64,000 bases of DNA from Phytohabitans sp036906915 (GTDB lineage: Bacteria; Actinomycetota; Actinomycetes; Mycobacteriales; Micromonosporaceae). Location of the stretch: the NCBI RefSeq assembly GCF_036906915.1, contig NZ_JBAKHX010000003.1, positions 62,001 through 126,000 on the forward strand, written 5' to 3'. Both the position numbers and the translations under genes were made by a program. Below are positions 15,745 through 23,558 of this stretch, one piece after another; within the stretch, counting starts at the first letter, position 1, and every line of letters starts with the position of its first letter. Below the pieces are notes generated by a model. It made no database searches. It was not told the origin of the DNA and saw nothing but the letters and a program-made list of their open reading frames with translations.

Positions 15745-16518
15745 GTGCATTCGGGCGCGCACGGTCTGGTACGCGACGACCGGGAGGCGAAACGGGTACG
15801 GCAACTGCTCGACGGACCCCCTTGGCCCGTCGACGCGGCACCTTCCCCCGTCACAGCTCCGGGGTTCCGCGTATCCTCGGCGGGACAGCCAAGGGGGGTT
15901 CGGTTGACCCGACCGGAGAGGACCGACGAGCGGCGGGCTCGCTTCGAACGCGACGCGCTGCCCTTCGTCGACCAGTTGTACGCCGCCGGTCTGCGAATGA
16001 CCCGGAATCCGGCCGACGCCGAGGATCTCGTCCAGGAGACGTTCCTCAAGGCGTTCGCGGCCTTCCACCAGTTCGAAGAGGGCACCAACCTCAAGGCCTG
16101 GTTGTACCGGATTCTGACGAACACCTACATCAACTCGTATCGGCGCCGCCAGCGCCAGCCGGTGCAGGCTCCCACCGAGGAGATCACCGACTGGCAGCTC
16201 GCCGAGGCCGAATCGCACACCTCCAGTGGGTTGAAGTCGGCCGAGACCGAGGCGCTGGAACGGCTGCCGGACAGCGACGTCAAAGAGGCACTCCAGCAGC
16301 TGCCGGAGGAGTTCCGGCTAGCCGTCTACCTGGCCGACGTCGAGGGGTTCTCCTATAAGGAGATCGCCGACATCATGGGCACGCCGATAGGCACCGTGAT
16401 GTCCCGTTTGCACCGTGGTCGGCGTAACCTGCGCAACCTTCTTGAGCGGTACGCTGCCGATCGAGGCTTCAATCGCAGTCCGTCGACCGACACCGCAACA
16501 GCTCGCCAGGAGGTGTGA
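15745..16518 (+). CDS. sigR: Thiol-stress ECF sigma factor (SigR/SigH)
   Basis: ECF sigma factor followed by its RsrA anti-sigma factor. Region 2 reads LRMTRNPADAEDLVQETFLKAFAAF and LKAWLYRILTNTYINSYRRR; region 4 reads LQQLPEEFRLAVYLADVEGFS and YKEIADIMGTPIGTVMSRLHRG. Two starts are credible: GTG 15745 with AAGGAG 8 bases upstream (257 residues) and TTG 15904 with AAGGGGGG before it (204 residues, the usual core length). This mirrors Streptomyces coelicolor, where a SigR-driven upstream promoter yields a longer unstable SigR' form. The same promoter geometry is seen here. The pair senses disulfide stress and controls thioredoxin and mycothiol genes (family knowledge). Confidence 0.92.
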   Translation: MHSGAHGLVRDDREAKRVRQLLDGPPWPVDAAPSPVTAPGFRVSSAGQPRGVRLTRPERTDERRARFERDALPFVDQLYAAGLRMTRNPADAEDLVQETFLKAFAAFHQFEEGTNLKAWLYRILTNTYINSYRRRQRQPVQAPTEEITDWQLAEAESHTSSGLKSAETEALERLPDSDVKEALQQLPEEFRLAVYLADVEGFSYKEIADIMGTPIGTVMSRLHRGRRNLRNLLERYAADRGFNRSPSTDTATARQEV

Positions 16519-16524
16519 CAGACC

Positions 16525-16809
16525 GTGAGTTGCGGTGAACCACACGAGACCGACTGTCGCGACGTACTCGCCCAGGTCTACCTCTACCTCGATCTGGAGT
16601 GTGCCGACGACCGCCGCGATCTGATCCGCCAGCACCTCGACGAATGCTCGCCCTGTCTGCGCGAGTATGGCATCGAGCAGGAGGTCAAGGCGCTGGTCGC
16701 ACGCTGCTGCGGCGACGAGCGAGCCCCCAGCGAGCTGCGTGACCGCCTCCGGGTGCGCCTGAGCGAGCTGGTCTTCGAGGCCGACTCGCGCGAATACCTC
16801 CCCGACTGA
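16525..16809 (+). CDS. rsrA: Zinc anti-sigma factor RsrA
   Basis: 94-residue redox-sensing anti-sigma factor of the ZAS class. The zinc ligands fall at His37, Cys41 and Cys44 (QHLDECSPC), with Cys11 (ETDCRDVL) as the expected disulfide partner, the same numbering as in Streptomyces RsrA. Oxidation forms a disulfide, releases zinc and frees SigR. GTG 16525 follows the sigR stop by 6 bases with AGGAGG at 16508, so the two genes are co-translated. Further Cys residues (26, 60, 61) are not part of the core motif. Confidence 0.95.
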   Translation: MSCGEPHETDCRDVLAQVYLYLDLECADDRRDLIRQHLDECSPCLREYGIEQEVKALVARCCGDERAPSELRDRLRVRLSELVFEADSREYLPD

Positions 16810-16867
16810 CGGGCCACCGTCACCTTTACGGCATCCCGAGTTCGTCCAGGACACGTACCATGCCAGC

Positions 16868-18319
16868 GTGAAGCGTGCCGGGGTGCTGCTGGGTGGCCTC
16901 CTGCTCGCCTTTCTCGCCGCCCGCCTCGTCATCTGCGTCCGGGGCACGGTATTCACCTCGTTCGACACCGTCTCGTACCGGGGCGACCTGGCCGTCGACC
17001 GTGGATCGCTGGTATCGCTGACCGGTCACGCACCCCGTTTGTGGGGCGTGCCGGCCTTCTACGCGCTCTTTCCCGGCGACCACAGTCGCGCGGTCGCCCA
17101 ATGGGCCGTCGGCACGGTCGCGTGGGCTCTGCTGGCGTGGGCGCTCTGGTCGTGGCTGCGCAGCCTCGCCGTCAAGATGGCCGGCGCGGCCGGGGTGCTC
17201 CTGCTGGCCGTGCTCCCGCCGGTGGCGAACTGGGACTTCGCGATCCTGTCCGAGTCGCTGTCGATCTCGCTGGGAGTGGCCACCCTCGCGCTGGCGCTGC
17301 TCTGGGGGCGTACCGGCTCGACGCCGGCCTTGGCCGCCGCGCTGGTCGTCGCCTCCTGGTGGACCTTCACCCGCCCCGACATCAGGGTCTTCACGCTCTT
17401 CCTCATCGTGGCGTTCGCGGCGGTGGCGTGGCGCCGCCCGGCGCTGCGCCGCGGCGCGCTCACCGGCGCGGGCGTGCTCGCCGCCATGGTCGTGTGGTGC
17501 ACCGCGCTCACACCGGTCGTCGACCGCACCTACCAGGGCTGGAGCGCCACGCCGGCGGTGCGTTACGAGGAAGGGCTGCTGGTCTTCCGGCTGCGCCAGC
17601 ACGTGCTTCCGGACCCGCAGGTGCGCGCGCTCTTCGTGAGCGAGTTCGGGATGCCGTCCTGCCCGGCCATGGAGGAGATCGCCGCCGACGGGCCGTGGCA
17701 GACCACGCGGTTCGCGGAAGCGTACGCGGGGTGTCCCGAGATGAAGGCGTGGGGCGAGCGGAACGCGACAGACGTCTGGAGGCGGTACGCGACCACGGCG
17801 CCCGGCCTCTTCGCGCGGCGCAGCGCCGAGGTGGTGAAGCTGTCGCTGGCCGGCGCCGACTACGCCAAGACAGCGCGGGTCGCCCCGCTGGCGGTACAGG
17901 ATGTGATTTTCCCGCCGCGGCGGTGGGTGCTGCCGGTGCTGGCCGGCGGGCTGCTCGTCGCGGGCGCCGCGCTGGTCGCGAGCGGTGCGTGGCGGTCGCG
18001 GCCCGGCGTGAGCTCCGCCGCGGGCGTGCTCGTCGCCGCTTCGGCGGCGAGCGTCGCGGCCGGCATCTGGTACGGCGCGGGGGAGTACTGGCGCTTCGGT
18101 ATCCAGGAGGCGATCGGCCTGCGCCTGGCGGTGCTCGTCATGGCGGTCACCGCGGTCGACGCGTTCGTGACCCGGAAGAGCGCTCGCCCTTCCGGATCAC
18201 CACGCCTGCCCCAAGGGTCAGGAGTTGGGGCGCTTGCCGTGGTTGGCGGCGCTCTTCTTACGAGCCTTCTTCTTGCGGGACTTCTTGGCCATGGTGCCCT
18301 CCCAGTGACGGACGGTTGA
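16868..18319 (+). CDS. Polytopic membrane protein of unknown function
   Basis: About 483 residues with roughly ten hydrophobic helices: one at the N-terminus (VLLGGLLLAFLAARLVICV), several between 75 and 215, a soluble loop of about 140 residues rich in Trp and Cys (215-345) and more helices to the end. The layout (short N-terminal helix, extracytoplasmic loop with FDTVSYRGDL, helices, large loop) recalls GT-C glycosyltransferase-like proteins, but no catalytic motif can be pointed to. The last 35 codons (from about 18215) run antisense across the whole bL37 gene, so the true C-terminus could be earlier or a real overlap. ATG or GTG choice is not critical; ATG-like start at 16868. Confidence 0.72.
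   Translation: MKRAGVLLGGLLLAFLAARLVICVRGTVFTSFDTVSYRGDLAVDRGSLVSLTGHAPRLWGVPAFYALFPGDHSRAVAQWAVGTVAWALLAWALWSWLRSLAVKMAGAAGVLLLAVLPPVANWDFAILSESLSISLGVATLALALLWGRTGSTPALAAALVVASWWTFTRPDIRVFTLFLIVAFAAVAWRRPALRRGALTGAGVLAAMVVWCTALTPVVDRTYQGWSATPAVRYEEGLLVFRLRQHVLPDPQVRALFVSEFGMPSCPAMEEIAADGPWQTTRFAEAYAGCPEMKAWGERNATDVWRRYATTAPGLFARRSAEVVKLSLAGADYAKTARVAPLAVQDVIFPPRRWVLPVLAGGLLVAGAALVASGAWRSRPGVSSAAGVLVAASAASVAAGIWYGAGEYWRFGIQEAIGLRLAVLVMAVTAVDAFVTRKSARPSGSPRLPQGSGVGALAVVGGALLTSLLLAGLLGHGALPVTDG
18218..18292 (-). CDS. Ribosomal protein bL37
   Basis: A 24-residue, extremely basic protein: MAKKSRKKKARKK then ANHGKRPNS. The Lys/Arg-rich start and the ANHGKRPN ending match bL37, the tiny actinobacterial 50S protein first seen in mycobacterial ribosome structures. 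It is too short for most gene finders. On the minus strand GGAGGGCACC lies just before the ATG, giving an AGGG ribosome site. The whole gene sits inside the 3' end of a membrane-protein gene on the other strand. The reading frame upstream of the ATG is open only because it passes through the tandem repeats. Confidence 0.88.
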   Translation of the reverse strand: MAKKSRKKKARKKSAANHGKRPNS

Positions 18320-18394
18320 CCGGGACGATCCTAGTGGCCGGGCCATGGTTGGATACGTGCGCAGGCACACCCCCGTCTCAAGGAGGGCCGCAGG

Positions 18395-18610
18395 ATGGCT
18401 GAGGAGATTCGCGCCGAGATGGTGGCGAACGTCTGGAAGGTCGTCGCATCCGCCGGTGACACCGTCGCCGAGGGCGACACCCTCGTCATCCTGGAGTCCA
18501 TGAAGATGGAGATCCCGGTGATCGCCGAGTCCGACGGCACCCTGCGTGAGCTCGCGGTCAACGAGGGCGACGTCGTCCAGGAGGGCGACCTGATCGCGGT
18601 CATCGAGTGA
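18395..18610 (+). CDS. Single-domain biotinyl/lipoyl carrier protein
   Basis: 71-residue protein that is nothing but a biotinyl domain. The biotinylation site is Lys37 in LESMKMEIPV, and the second half repeats the fold (GTLRELAVNEGDVVQEGDLI). Close in size and motif to mycobacterial TB7.3 (Rv3221c). As a free-standing biotin carrier its partner carboxylase is unknown. GGAGGG precedes the ATG. Its stop codon overlaps the GTG of the first of three tandem bridging ORFs, so it may be translationally linked to the GNAT gene 300 bases downstream. Confidence 0.93.
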   Translation: MAEEIRAEMVANVWKVVASAGDTVAEGDTLVILESMKMEIPVIAESDGTLRELAVNEGDVVQEGDLIAVIE

Positions 18611-18916
18611 GCGAGCGAGTTGGCGCGGCGGCGTCTGGACTGAGGAGCGTAGCGACGAGGGAAGGCGTCGTCTTTGGGCGCCGCACGAGCGAGCGAACCG
18701 GAGACACGTGAGCGAGCGAGTTGGCGCGGCGGCGTCTGGACTGAGGAGCGTAGCGACGAGGGAAGGCGTCGTCTTTGGGCGCCGCACGAGCGAGCGAACC
18801 GGAGACACGTGAGCGAGCGAGTTGGCGCGGCGGCGTCTGGACTGAGGAGCGTAGCGACGAGGGAAGGCGTCGTCTTTGGGCGCCGCACGAGCGAGCGAAC
18901 CGGAGACACAGCATGA
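18607..18916 (+). repeat. Three perfect 101-bp tandem repeats forming chained bridging ORFs
   Basis: Copies at 18607-18707, 18708-18808 and 18809-18909 are identical. Each begins GTGAGCGAGCGAG and reads as an ORF of about 34 codons (peptide starting MSERVGAAASGLRS) whose TGA overlaps the GTG of the next copy as GTGA. The first GTG overlaps the stop of the biotinyl gene and the last stop overlaps the ATG of the GNAT gene (ATGA at 18913). Because 101 is not a multiple of 3, each copy shifts the frame, yet the overlaps keep the chain intact. The repeat contains GGAGCGTAGCGACGA, related to GGAGCGAAGCGAGGA in the element at 29621. Identical copies imply recent amplification. Confidence 0.92.
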
Positions 18917-19416
18917 AGGTGAGGCTTGCTGGGCCTGGCGACTTTGAGGCGGTCGCGCGGGTCAGTGTGGCGGCGTACGAGGCGGACGGCCAGCTCAAGG
19001 GCGAGCACGGATACGCGGACGTGCTCGCCGACGTGGAGTCCCGATCGGGTGCCGGTGAGATCCTGGTGGCCGTCGACGACGGCGGCGAGGTGCTGGGCGC
19101 CGTGCTGTTCGTGCTGCCCGGCTCGGCGTACGCGGAGCTGTCCGGTCCCGGCGAGGCGGAGTTCCGCATGCTGGCGGTCGACCCCGCTGGGCAGGGCCGA
19201 GGTGTCGGCGAGGCGCTGGTGCGGGCGTGCGTCGCCCGGGCCCGCGAGATGGGCTGCCACGCCATGGTCATCTGTGTGCGGAGCGGCTTCGCGGCGTCCG
19301 CACACCGGCTCTACGCACGGCTCGGGTTTGTGCGCACCCCCGAGCACGACTGGTCACCTGTGAGCGGCGTCGACCTTCTCGCTCTCCGCCTCGACCTCGG
19401 CGATCCGGTCCAGTAG
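18913..19416 (+). CDS. GNAT-family N-acetyltransferase
   Basis: 167-residue acetyltransferase of the GCN5 fold. Motif A is intact: EFRMLAVDPAGQGRGVGEALVRACV, with the acetyl-CoA pyrophosphate loop Q-G-R-G-V-G. Motif B is HRLYARLGFVRTPEHDW. The target (small molecule, antibiotic or protein) is unknown. ATG 18913 overlaps the stop codon of the third tandem bridging ORF, and no separate ribosome site is obvious, fitting re-initiation. The last 63 bases overlap the convergent TetR gene. Confidence 0.87.
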   Translation: MKVRLAGPGDFEAVARVSVAAYEADGQLKGEHGYADVLADVESRSGAGEILVAVDDGGEVLGAVLFVLPGSAYAELSGPGEAEFRMLAVDPAGQGRGVGEALVRACVARAREMGCHAMVICVRSGFAASAHRLYARLGFVRTPEHDWSPVSGVDLLALRLDLGDPVQ

Positions 19417-19938
19417 CTCGAAGGCGACCTTCAGCGCCACGGCGTGCCGTTCGTGGGCAGGCACCTCCGGGCGCATCGCGAAGAAGGTGCTGTGCACCGC
19501 GAAGATCGCCAGTGCGGCCCGCACCTCGTTTTCGGCTGACTGGCCGGGACCGGCCAGCAGGTGGGCGAAGCGGATCAGGCGTTCGCGCATCTGAAGCCCG
19601 GCGGACAGGCTCTTGAGCACGGTCTGGTTCTGCTCGAAGAACCGCATCACCGGGAACCTGTTTCGGCCGAACAGGTCTTCGGCATACCGGCTGAGCAACA
19701 CGCGTCGCGTCTCTACACCCGGTGGCTGGGTCTCGGCCCAGCGGATCAGCTCGTCCATCACCTGGATGCGGTCTTCGACGATGCTGGCGACGATCTCTTC
19801 TTTGCTCTTGAAGTGGTAGTAGAGGGCGGCCTTGGTCACGCCGAGGCGCTCGGCGACTTCCCGGAGCGAGGTCTTCTCGTACCCGTGCTCGGTGAACAGC
19901 TCGAGCGCCACCTCCTGGATGCGCGTCCGGGTGTCCAT
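19354..19938 (-). CDS. TetR-family repressor of the adjacent efflux pump
   Basis: 194-residue TetR regulator: N-terminal helix-turn-helix (IQEVALELFTEHGYEKTSLREV, then LGVTKAALYYHFKSKEEI) followed by a ligand-binding helical domain. It is divergent from an MFS drug exporter with 86 bases between the start codons, and this gap holds palindromes suited to a TetR dimer. The usual logic is repression of the pump, relieved by a pump substrate (inference). ATG 19938 or the slightly earlier ATG 19944 may start the protein. Overlaps the GNAT gene by 63 bases at the 3' end. Confidence 0.9.
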   Translation of the reverse strand: MDTRTRIQEVALELFTEHGYEKTSLREVAERLGVTKAALYYHFKSKEEIVASIVEDRIQVMDELIRWAETQPPGVETRRVLLSRYAEDLFGRNRFPVMRFFEQNQTVLKSLSAGLQMRERLIRFAHLLAGPGQSAENEVRAALAIFAVHSTFFAMRPEVPAHERHAVALKVAFELLDRIAEVEAESEKVDAAHR

Positions 19939-19950
19939 GCTCACACTCCA

Positions 19951-20002
19951 CCTGCTTACTTGACGACCGGTCAGTGGCCGACTTACCGTACGGCAAGTAA
20001 GT
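19951..20002. promoter_or_regulatory. TetR operator region
   Basis: Between the divergent TetR and MFS genes. ACTTAC at 19981 pairs with GTAAGT at 19997-20002 around a near-palindromic core CTTACCGTACGGCAAG (19982-19997). A second site holds the palindrome GACCGGTC (19965-19972) preceded by CTTACTTGAC. Half-site TTAC appears in both, so two dimers may bind. Confidence 0.6.
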
Positions 20003-20024
20003 ACTTTACCAGGGGGCTGTGATC

Positions 20025-21626
20025 ATGACAGAGACGGCTCAGACCGAAGCGAAGCCGAAGATCCACGTCGTGCTCGCCGGTCTGATGATCGCCATGATGC
20101 TGGCGATGCTCGACAACATGATCGTCAGTACGGCGCTGCCGCTCATCGTCCGCGAGTTCAACGGACTCGACCACTTCACGTGGGTCGTCACCGCGTACAT
20201 CCTCGGCACGACCGTCTCCACGCCCATCTGGGGAAAGCTCGGTGACCTCTACGGGCGCAAGACGGTCTTCCTCACCTCGATCGGGATCTTCCTGCTCGGA
20301 TCCGCGCTCTCCGGCATGGCTGGCTCCGCCATGCTCGGCGGGCCGCAGGACGGCATGGTGCAGCTCATCGCCTTCCGGGCGCTCCAGGGCCTCGGCGCCG
20401 GCGGCCTGATGGTCGGCGTCATGGCGATCATCGGTGACCTCGTGCCGCCCCGCGAGCGCGGCCGGTACCAGGGCATGATGGCCGGGATCATGGCGATCGC
20501 GATGGTGGCCGGCCCGCTGGTCGGCGGGTTCATCGCCGACAACCTGTCGTGGCGCTGGGCGTTCTACATCAACCTGCCGCTCGGCGGGGTCGCGCTCCTC
20601 GTCCTGATCACCCAGATGCACCTGCCCAAGTACCGCACCGAGCACCGCATCGACTGGCTCGGCGCCGCGCTGCTGTCGGTGGGCATCACCGGGCTCGTGC
20701 TCATCACCACGTGGGGCGGCAACGAGTACGACTGGGTGTCGCCGCAGATCCTCGGGCTCGCGGGGCTGGCCGTGGTGAGCCTGGTGGCGTTCGCGCTCGT
20801 GGAGCGCAGGGTGCCCGAGCCGATCCTGCCGCTCGACCTCTTCAAGATCCGCAACTTCGCGCTCATCTCGGGAGTCGGCTTCCTGCTGGGCTTCGCGATG
20901 TTCGGGGCGATGAACTTCCTGCCGATGTTCCAGCAGTACGTGCAGGGCGCCTCGGCCACGGGCAGTGGCCTGCTGCTCCTGCCGCTCATGTTCGGAATGC
21001 TGATCGTGTCGATCGGCGTCGGGCGGGCGATCACGAAGACCGGCCGGTACCGGATCTTTCCGATCATCGGCGGCGTGGTCATGACGATCGGCATGGTGCT
21101 GCTCACCAGGCTCGACGTGCACACGTCCCGTTTCGAGATGGGTGCCTACCTGGTGGTTCTCGGCGTCGGCATGGGCTTCCTCATGCAGACCTCGATGCTC
21201 ATCGCGCAGAACAGCGTCGAGCAGCGCGACCTCGGTGCGGCCAGCGGCGCGGCGACGTTCTTCCGGTCCATCGGTGGCTCGTTCGGCGTGTCCCTGTTCG
21301 GGGCGATCTTCTCGGCGCGGCTGCACGACCAGATCGTGGTGCGCATGGGCGCGCAGGCGGCCGAGCAGTTCGGCAGCGGAAGCGGTGCGGCGGGCGGCTT
21401 CGACCCAGCGGTGCTCGCGACGCTGCCGGCCGCGGCCCGCGACGGGCTGCTGACCAGCCTCGCGAACTCGATCTCCGGCATCTTCTGGTGGGCGATCGTG
21501 TTCGCGGCGGCGGTGCCGGTGCTGGCGTGGTTCATCAAGGAGATCCCGCTACGCGGCACCCCATCCGAAGCACCACCGGACGCCCCCGCGGAGGCGGCAC
21601 CCGCCGCGGTGGCTCCGGGACGCTAG
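20025..21626 (+). CDS. DHA2-family MFS drug exporter
   Basis: 533-residue proton-driven exporter with about 14 membrane helices, of the EmrB/QacA type. Motif A is GKLGDLYGRKTVF between helices 2 and 3; LDNMIVSTALPLIV in helix 1 is the family D1 motif; motif C-like glycines are in MVAGPLVGGFIADNLSWRW. A loop of about 35 residues rich in Gly/Ala (after 440) precedes the last helices and the tail is Pro/Ala rich. It probably exports hydrophobic drugs and is controlled by the divergent TetR gene. ATG 20025 is preferred to GTG 20019. The stop overlaps that of the convergent TPR gene by 4 bases. Confidence 0.92.
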   Translation: MTETAQTEAKPKIHVVLAGLMIAMMLAMLDNMIVSTALPLIVREFNGLDHFTWVVTAYILGTTVSTPIWGKLGDLYGRKTVFLTSIGIFLLGSALSGMAGSAMLGGPQDGMVQLIAFRALQGLGAGGLMVGVMAIIGDLVPPRERGRYQGMMAGIMAIAMVAGPLVGGFIADNLSWRWAFYINLPLGGVALLVLITQMHLPKYRTEHRIDWLGAALLSVGITGLVLITTWGGNEYDWVSPQILGLAGLAVVSLVAFALVERRVPEPILPLDLFKIRNFALISGVGFLLGFAMFGAMNFLPMFQQYVQGASATGSGLLLLPLMFGMLIVSIGVGRAITKTGRYRIFPIIGGVVMTIGMVLLTRLDVHTSRFEMGAYLVVLGVGMGFLMQTSMLIAQNSVEQRDLGAASGAATFFRSIGGSFGVSLFGAIFSARLHDQIVVRMGAQAAEQFGSGSGAAGGFDPAVLATLPAAARDGLLTSLANSISGIFWWAIVFAAAVPVLAWFIKEIPLRGTPSEAPPDAPAEAAPAAVAPGR

Positions 21627-23443
21627 GCGCCGCGGCGGCGCAGGAAGCGGCGCCACCAGCGCTGCCGCCTCGGCGACGGCTTGGCGTCGGTCTCCTCGGA
21701 CGCGACGATCTCGCGCGCCAGGTCCATCGCGCTCTGAGCGAGGTCCGGGGTGGCCAGCGCCAGCTTCGCCACCGACCAGGCGATCGAGACCGGCCGGTCG
21801 TGCGACACCGCCGCCACGTCCGTCAGCCGTTCGGCGACCACGCCGGCCACGTCGGCGCGCGCCGACGGGTCCACCCACGCGGCGGTCACCAACGCGAACA
21901 GGGCCGCCTCGGTGATCCAGTCTTCGACTCCCCACACCAGCTCGACCAGTACGCGCCGCCGGGTCGACTCGGCCCACGGCTCCTCGGTGCGGTGGTGCAG
22001 CAGGCCCAGGCACGCCCAGACCTGCACGCACCGTACCCACAGCGCGGGGTCGTGCTCGGCGATCGTCCGGCCCAGCTCGGTTTCCGGCGCGGCCGGCGGG
22101 TGGACGAGCAGGCTCAACAGGTCGTCGGGCTCGACCGTGGCGAACGCCACCGCGGCGTCGTACGCGGCCGGCGGGTGTGCCCATGCGGGGTACGCGAGCT
22201 GCCGGACCCGCTCGGCGGCGATCGGCGACGGTGGCGGCAGGGCGGGCAGTGCGTGCGTCTCGTCGTACCGCCACAGCACCCGGCCACCGGGCCGCCGCGG
22301 CTCCCGGATGTCGGGGGCCAGAATGCGCTCGACGGTCACCGCCAGCCCGGGGATGGCCGCGCTGACCGCGCGCATGGCGCTGGGCGGTTCGAGGCCGCTG
22401 AGCCAGATACGCCCGCCCTCTGGGGACGAGTCGGTGGCGAGCATCTGCCGCAGCACGTTGACGACGGCCTCGCCCGCTGAGGGCAGCCGCCCCAACCAGG
22501 GCTTCTCGTGGCAGCACTCGACGAGATCGGTGTGCTCGTGCGAGTTGTCCGGGTGGTCGCGCTGGAAGTCGGCGAGCGCCACGAGATGGCGCACCTGCCC
22601 ATCTCGCCGATGCCGCAAGCGGTGACCGGTGTGCACCGCGCAGTCGAAGGTCGGATCCTTGGCGAGCGCCCGGTCGATCCACACGAGGGCGTCGTCGAGG
22701 CGCCCGTGGTCCGCCAGGGTGCCCGCGATGTCCGCGTACACGGAGAGGTCTTCGGGGTCGTGCGCGGCCGCGCGGCGCAGCGCCGCGACCGCCTCCGCCG
22801 GCCGTCCGGCGCTGCGGTACGCGTATCCGAGCCACACCTCGGTGAGCTTCGTCGGATGGGCCTCGACGCCGCGGGTCGCCCACTCCACAGCGCGCGCCGG
22901 CTCGCCTATCCGGCGGGCGAGCGCGGACGCCGCGCCCAGCAGCATGCCGTGGCGCGGGTGCGCGGTCACGGCGTGGCCGGCCAGTTTCAGGTACGGCCGG
23001 AGCGGCTCGCGGTCGGCCTCGGGTACCGGGTCGGGCACCGCCGCGCACACCTGCATGAGTACTCGTGCGAGGTGATCCGGTTCGACGCGGACGGCCAGGT
23101 GCGGCTCGGTGACCCAGGGCACGCCCGCCCAGTCGGCGGTGGGCACGTGGCCGGTCGCGGCGGCGAGCAGGTCGAGCCCTTCGGCCTGCCGCCCGGCTGC
23201 GGCGAGCAGGTGTGCGCGGGCCACCACGGTGCCGATGAAGACGTTGTCGCCGAGGGTGAACAGGTCGACCGCGCCACTGGTGCGGGTAGCGAGCTGTGCC
23301 AGTACCTCGTGGACCTCGGGCATGGTCGGCGCGTGCGCGATGGCGCCGGCGACGTGCTCGGCCGCGTGGTGGAGGTCGCCTTCGTCGAGAGCCATTCGCG
23401 CCAGCGCGAGCTCGCCCTCGGCGGACAGTCGCGGGTCGTCCAT
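21623..23443 (-). CDS. TPR-repeat protein
   Basis: 606-residue cytosolic protein with tetratricopeptide repeats in the N-terminal half: ALARMALDEGDLHHAAEHVAG, then PARAVEWATRGVEAHPTKLT, PAEAVAALRRAAAHDPEDLS and RLDDALVWIDRALAKDPTFD. The C-terminal 300 residues have no motif I recognise and end in an Arg-rich tail. No signal peptide is visible. ATG 23443 (MDDPRLSAEGELAL) is chosen because TGAGGGA precedes it; a frame to 23554 would overlap the divergent promoter. Probably a protein-interaction scaffold; function unknown. Divergent from the SIS gene. Confidence 0.8.
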   Translation of the reverse strand: MDDPRLSAEGELALARMALDEGDLHHAAEHVAGAIAHAPTMPEVHEVLAQLATRTSGAVDLFTLGDNVFIGTVVARAHLLAAAGRQAEGLDLLAAATGHVPTADWAGVPWVTEPHLAVRVEPDHLARVLMQVCAAVPDPVPEADREPLRPYLKLAGHAVTAHPRHGMLLGAASALARRIGEPARAVEWATRGVEAHPTKLTEVWLGYAYRSAGRPAEAVAALRRAAAHDPEDLSVYADIAGTLADHGRLDDALVWIDRALAKDPTFDCAVHTGHRLRHRRDGQVRHLVALADFQRDHPDNSHEHTDLVECCHEKPWLGRLPSAGEAVVNVLRQMLATDSSPEGGRIWLSGLEPPSAMRAVSAAIPGLAVTVERILAPDIREPRRPGGRVLWRYDETHALPALPPPSPIAAERVRQLAYPAWAHPPAAYDAAVAFATVEPDDLLSLLVHPPAAPETELGRTIAEHDPALWVRCVQVWACLGLLHHRTEEPWAESTRRRVLVELVWGVEDWITEAALFALVTAAWVDPSARADVAGVVAERLTDVAAVSHDRPVSIAWSVAKLALATPDLAQSAMDLAREIVASEETDAKPSPRRQRWWRRFLRRRGA

Positions 23444-23546
23444 TCCCTCAGGCACTCGTCGCTCCTTGATCGTTCCCCGTGCGGCAGCGTAGAGCATCGT
23501 GAGGCCGTGCTCATTTGGTTGCGTTTCTCGGCTGTACGGTGCAAAA

Positions 23547-23558
23547 ATGAGCATGTGA
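23547..23558 (+). other. Three-codon leaderless mini-ORF before the SIS gene
   Basis: ATG AGC ATG TGA. TACGGT (23535-23540) lies 6 bases before the first ATG, the leaderless spacing used elsewhere in this window. The TGA overlaps the SIS gene's GTG as GTGA (23555-23558), so ribosomes ending here could re-initiate on the main gene. Confidence 0.4.

Noticed and set aside
18218..18808. A 196-codon minus-strand protein ending in bL37
   Set aside because: The upstream part is only the reverse of the tandem repeats and intergenic DNA; the conserved part begins at the bL37 ATG.
18607..18909. CRISPR array
   Set aside because: The copies are directly adjacent, 101 bp long and contain no variable spacers; no cas genes are present.
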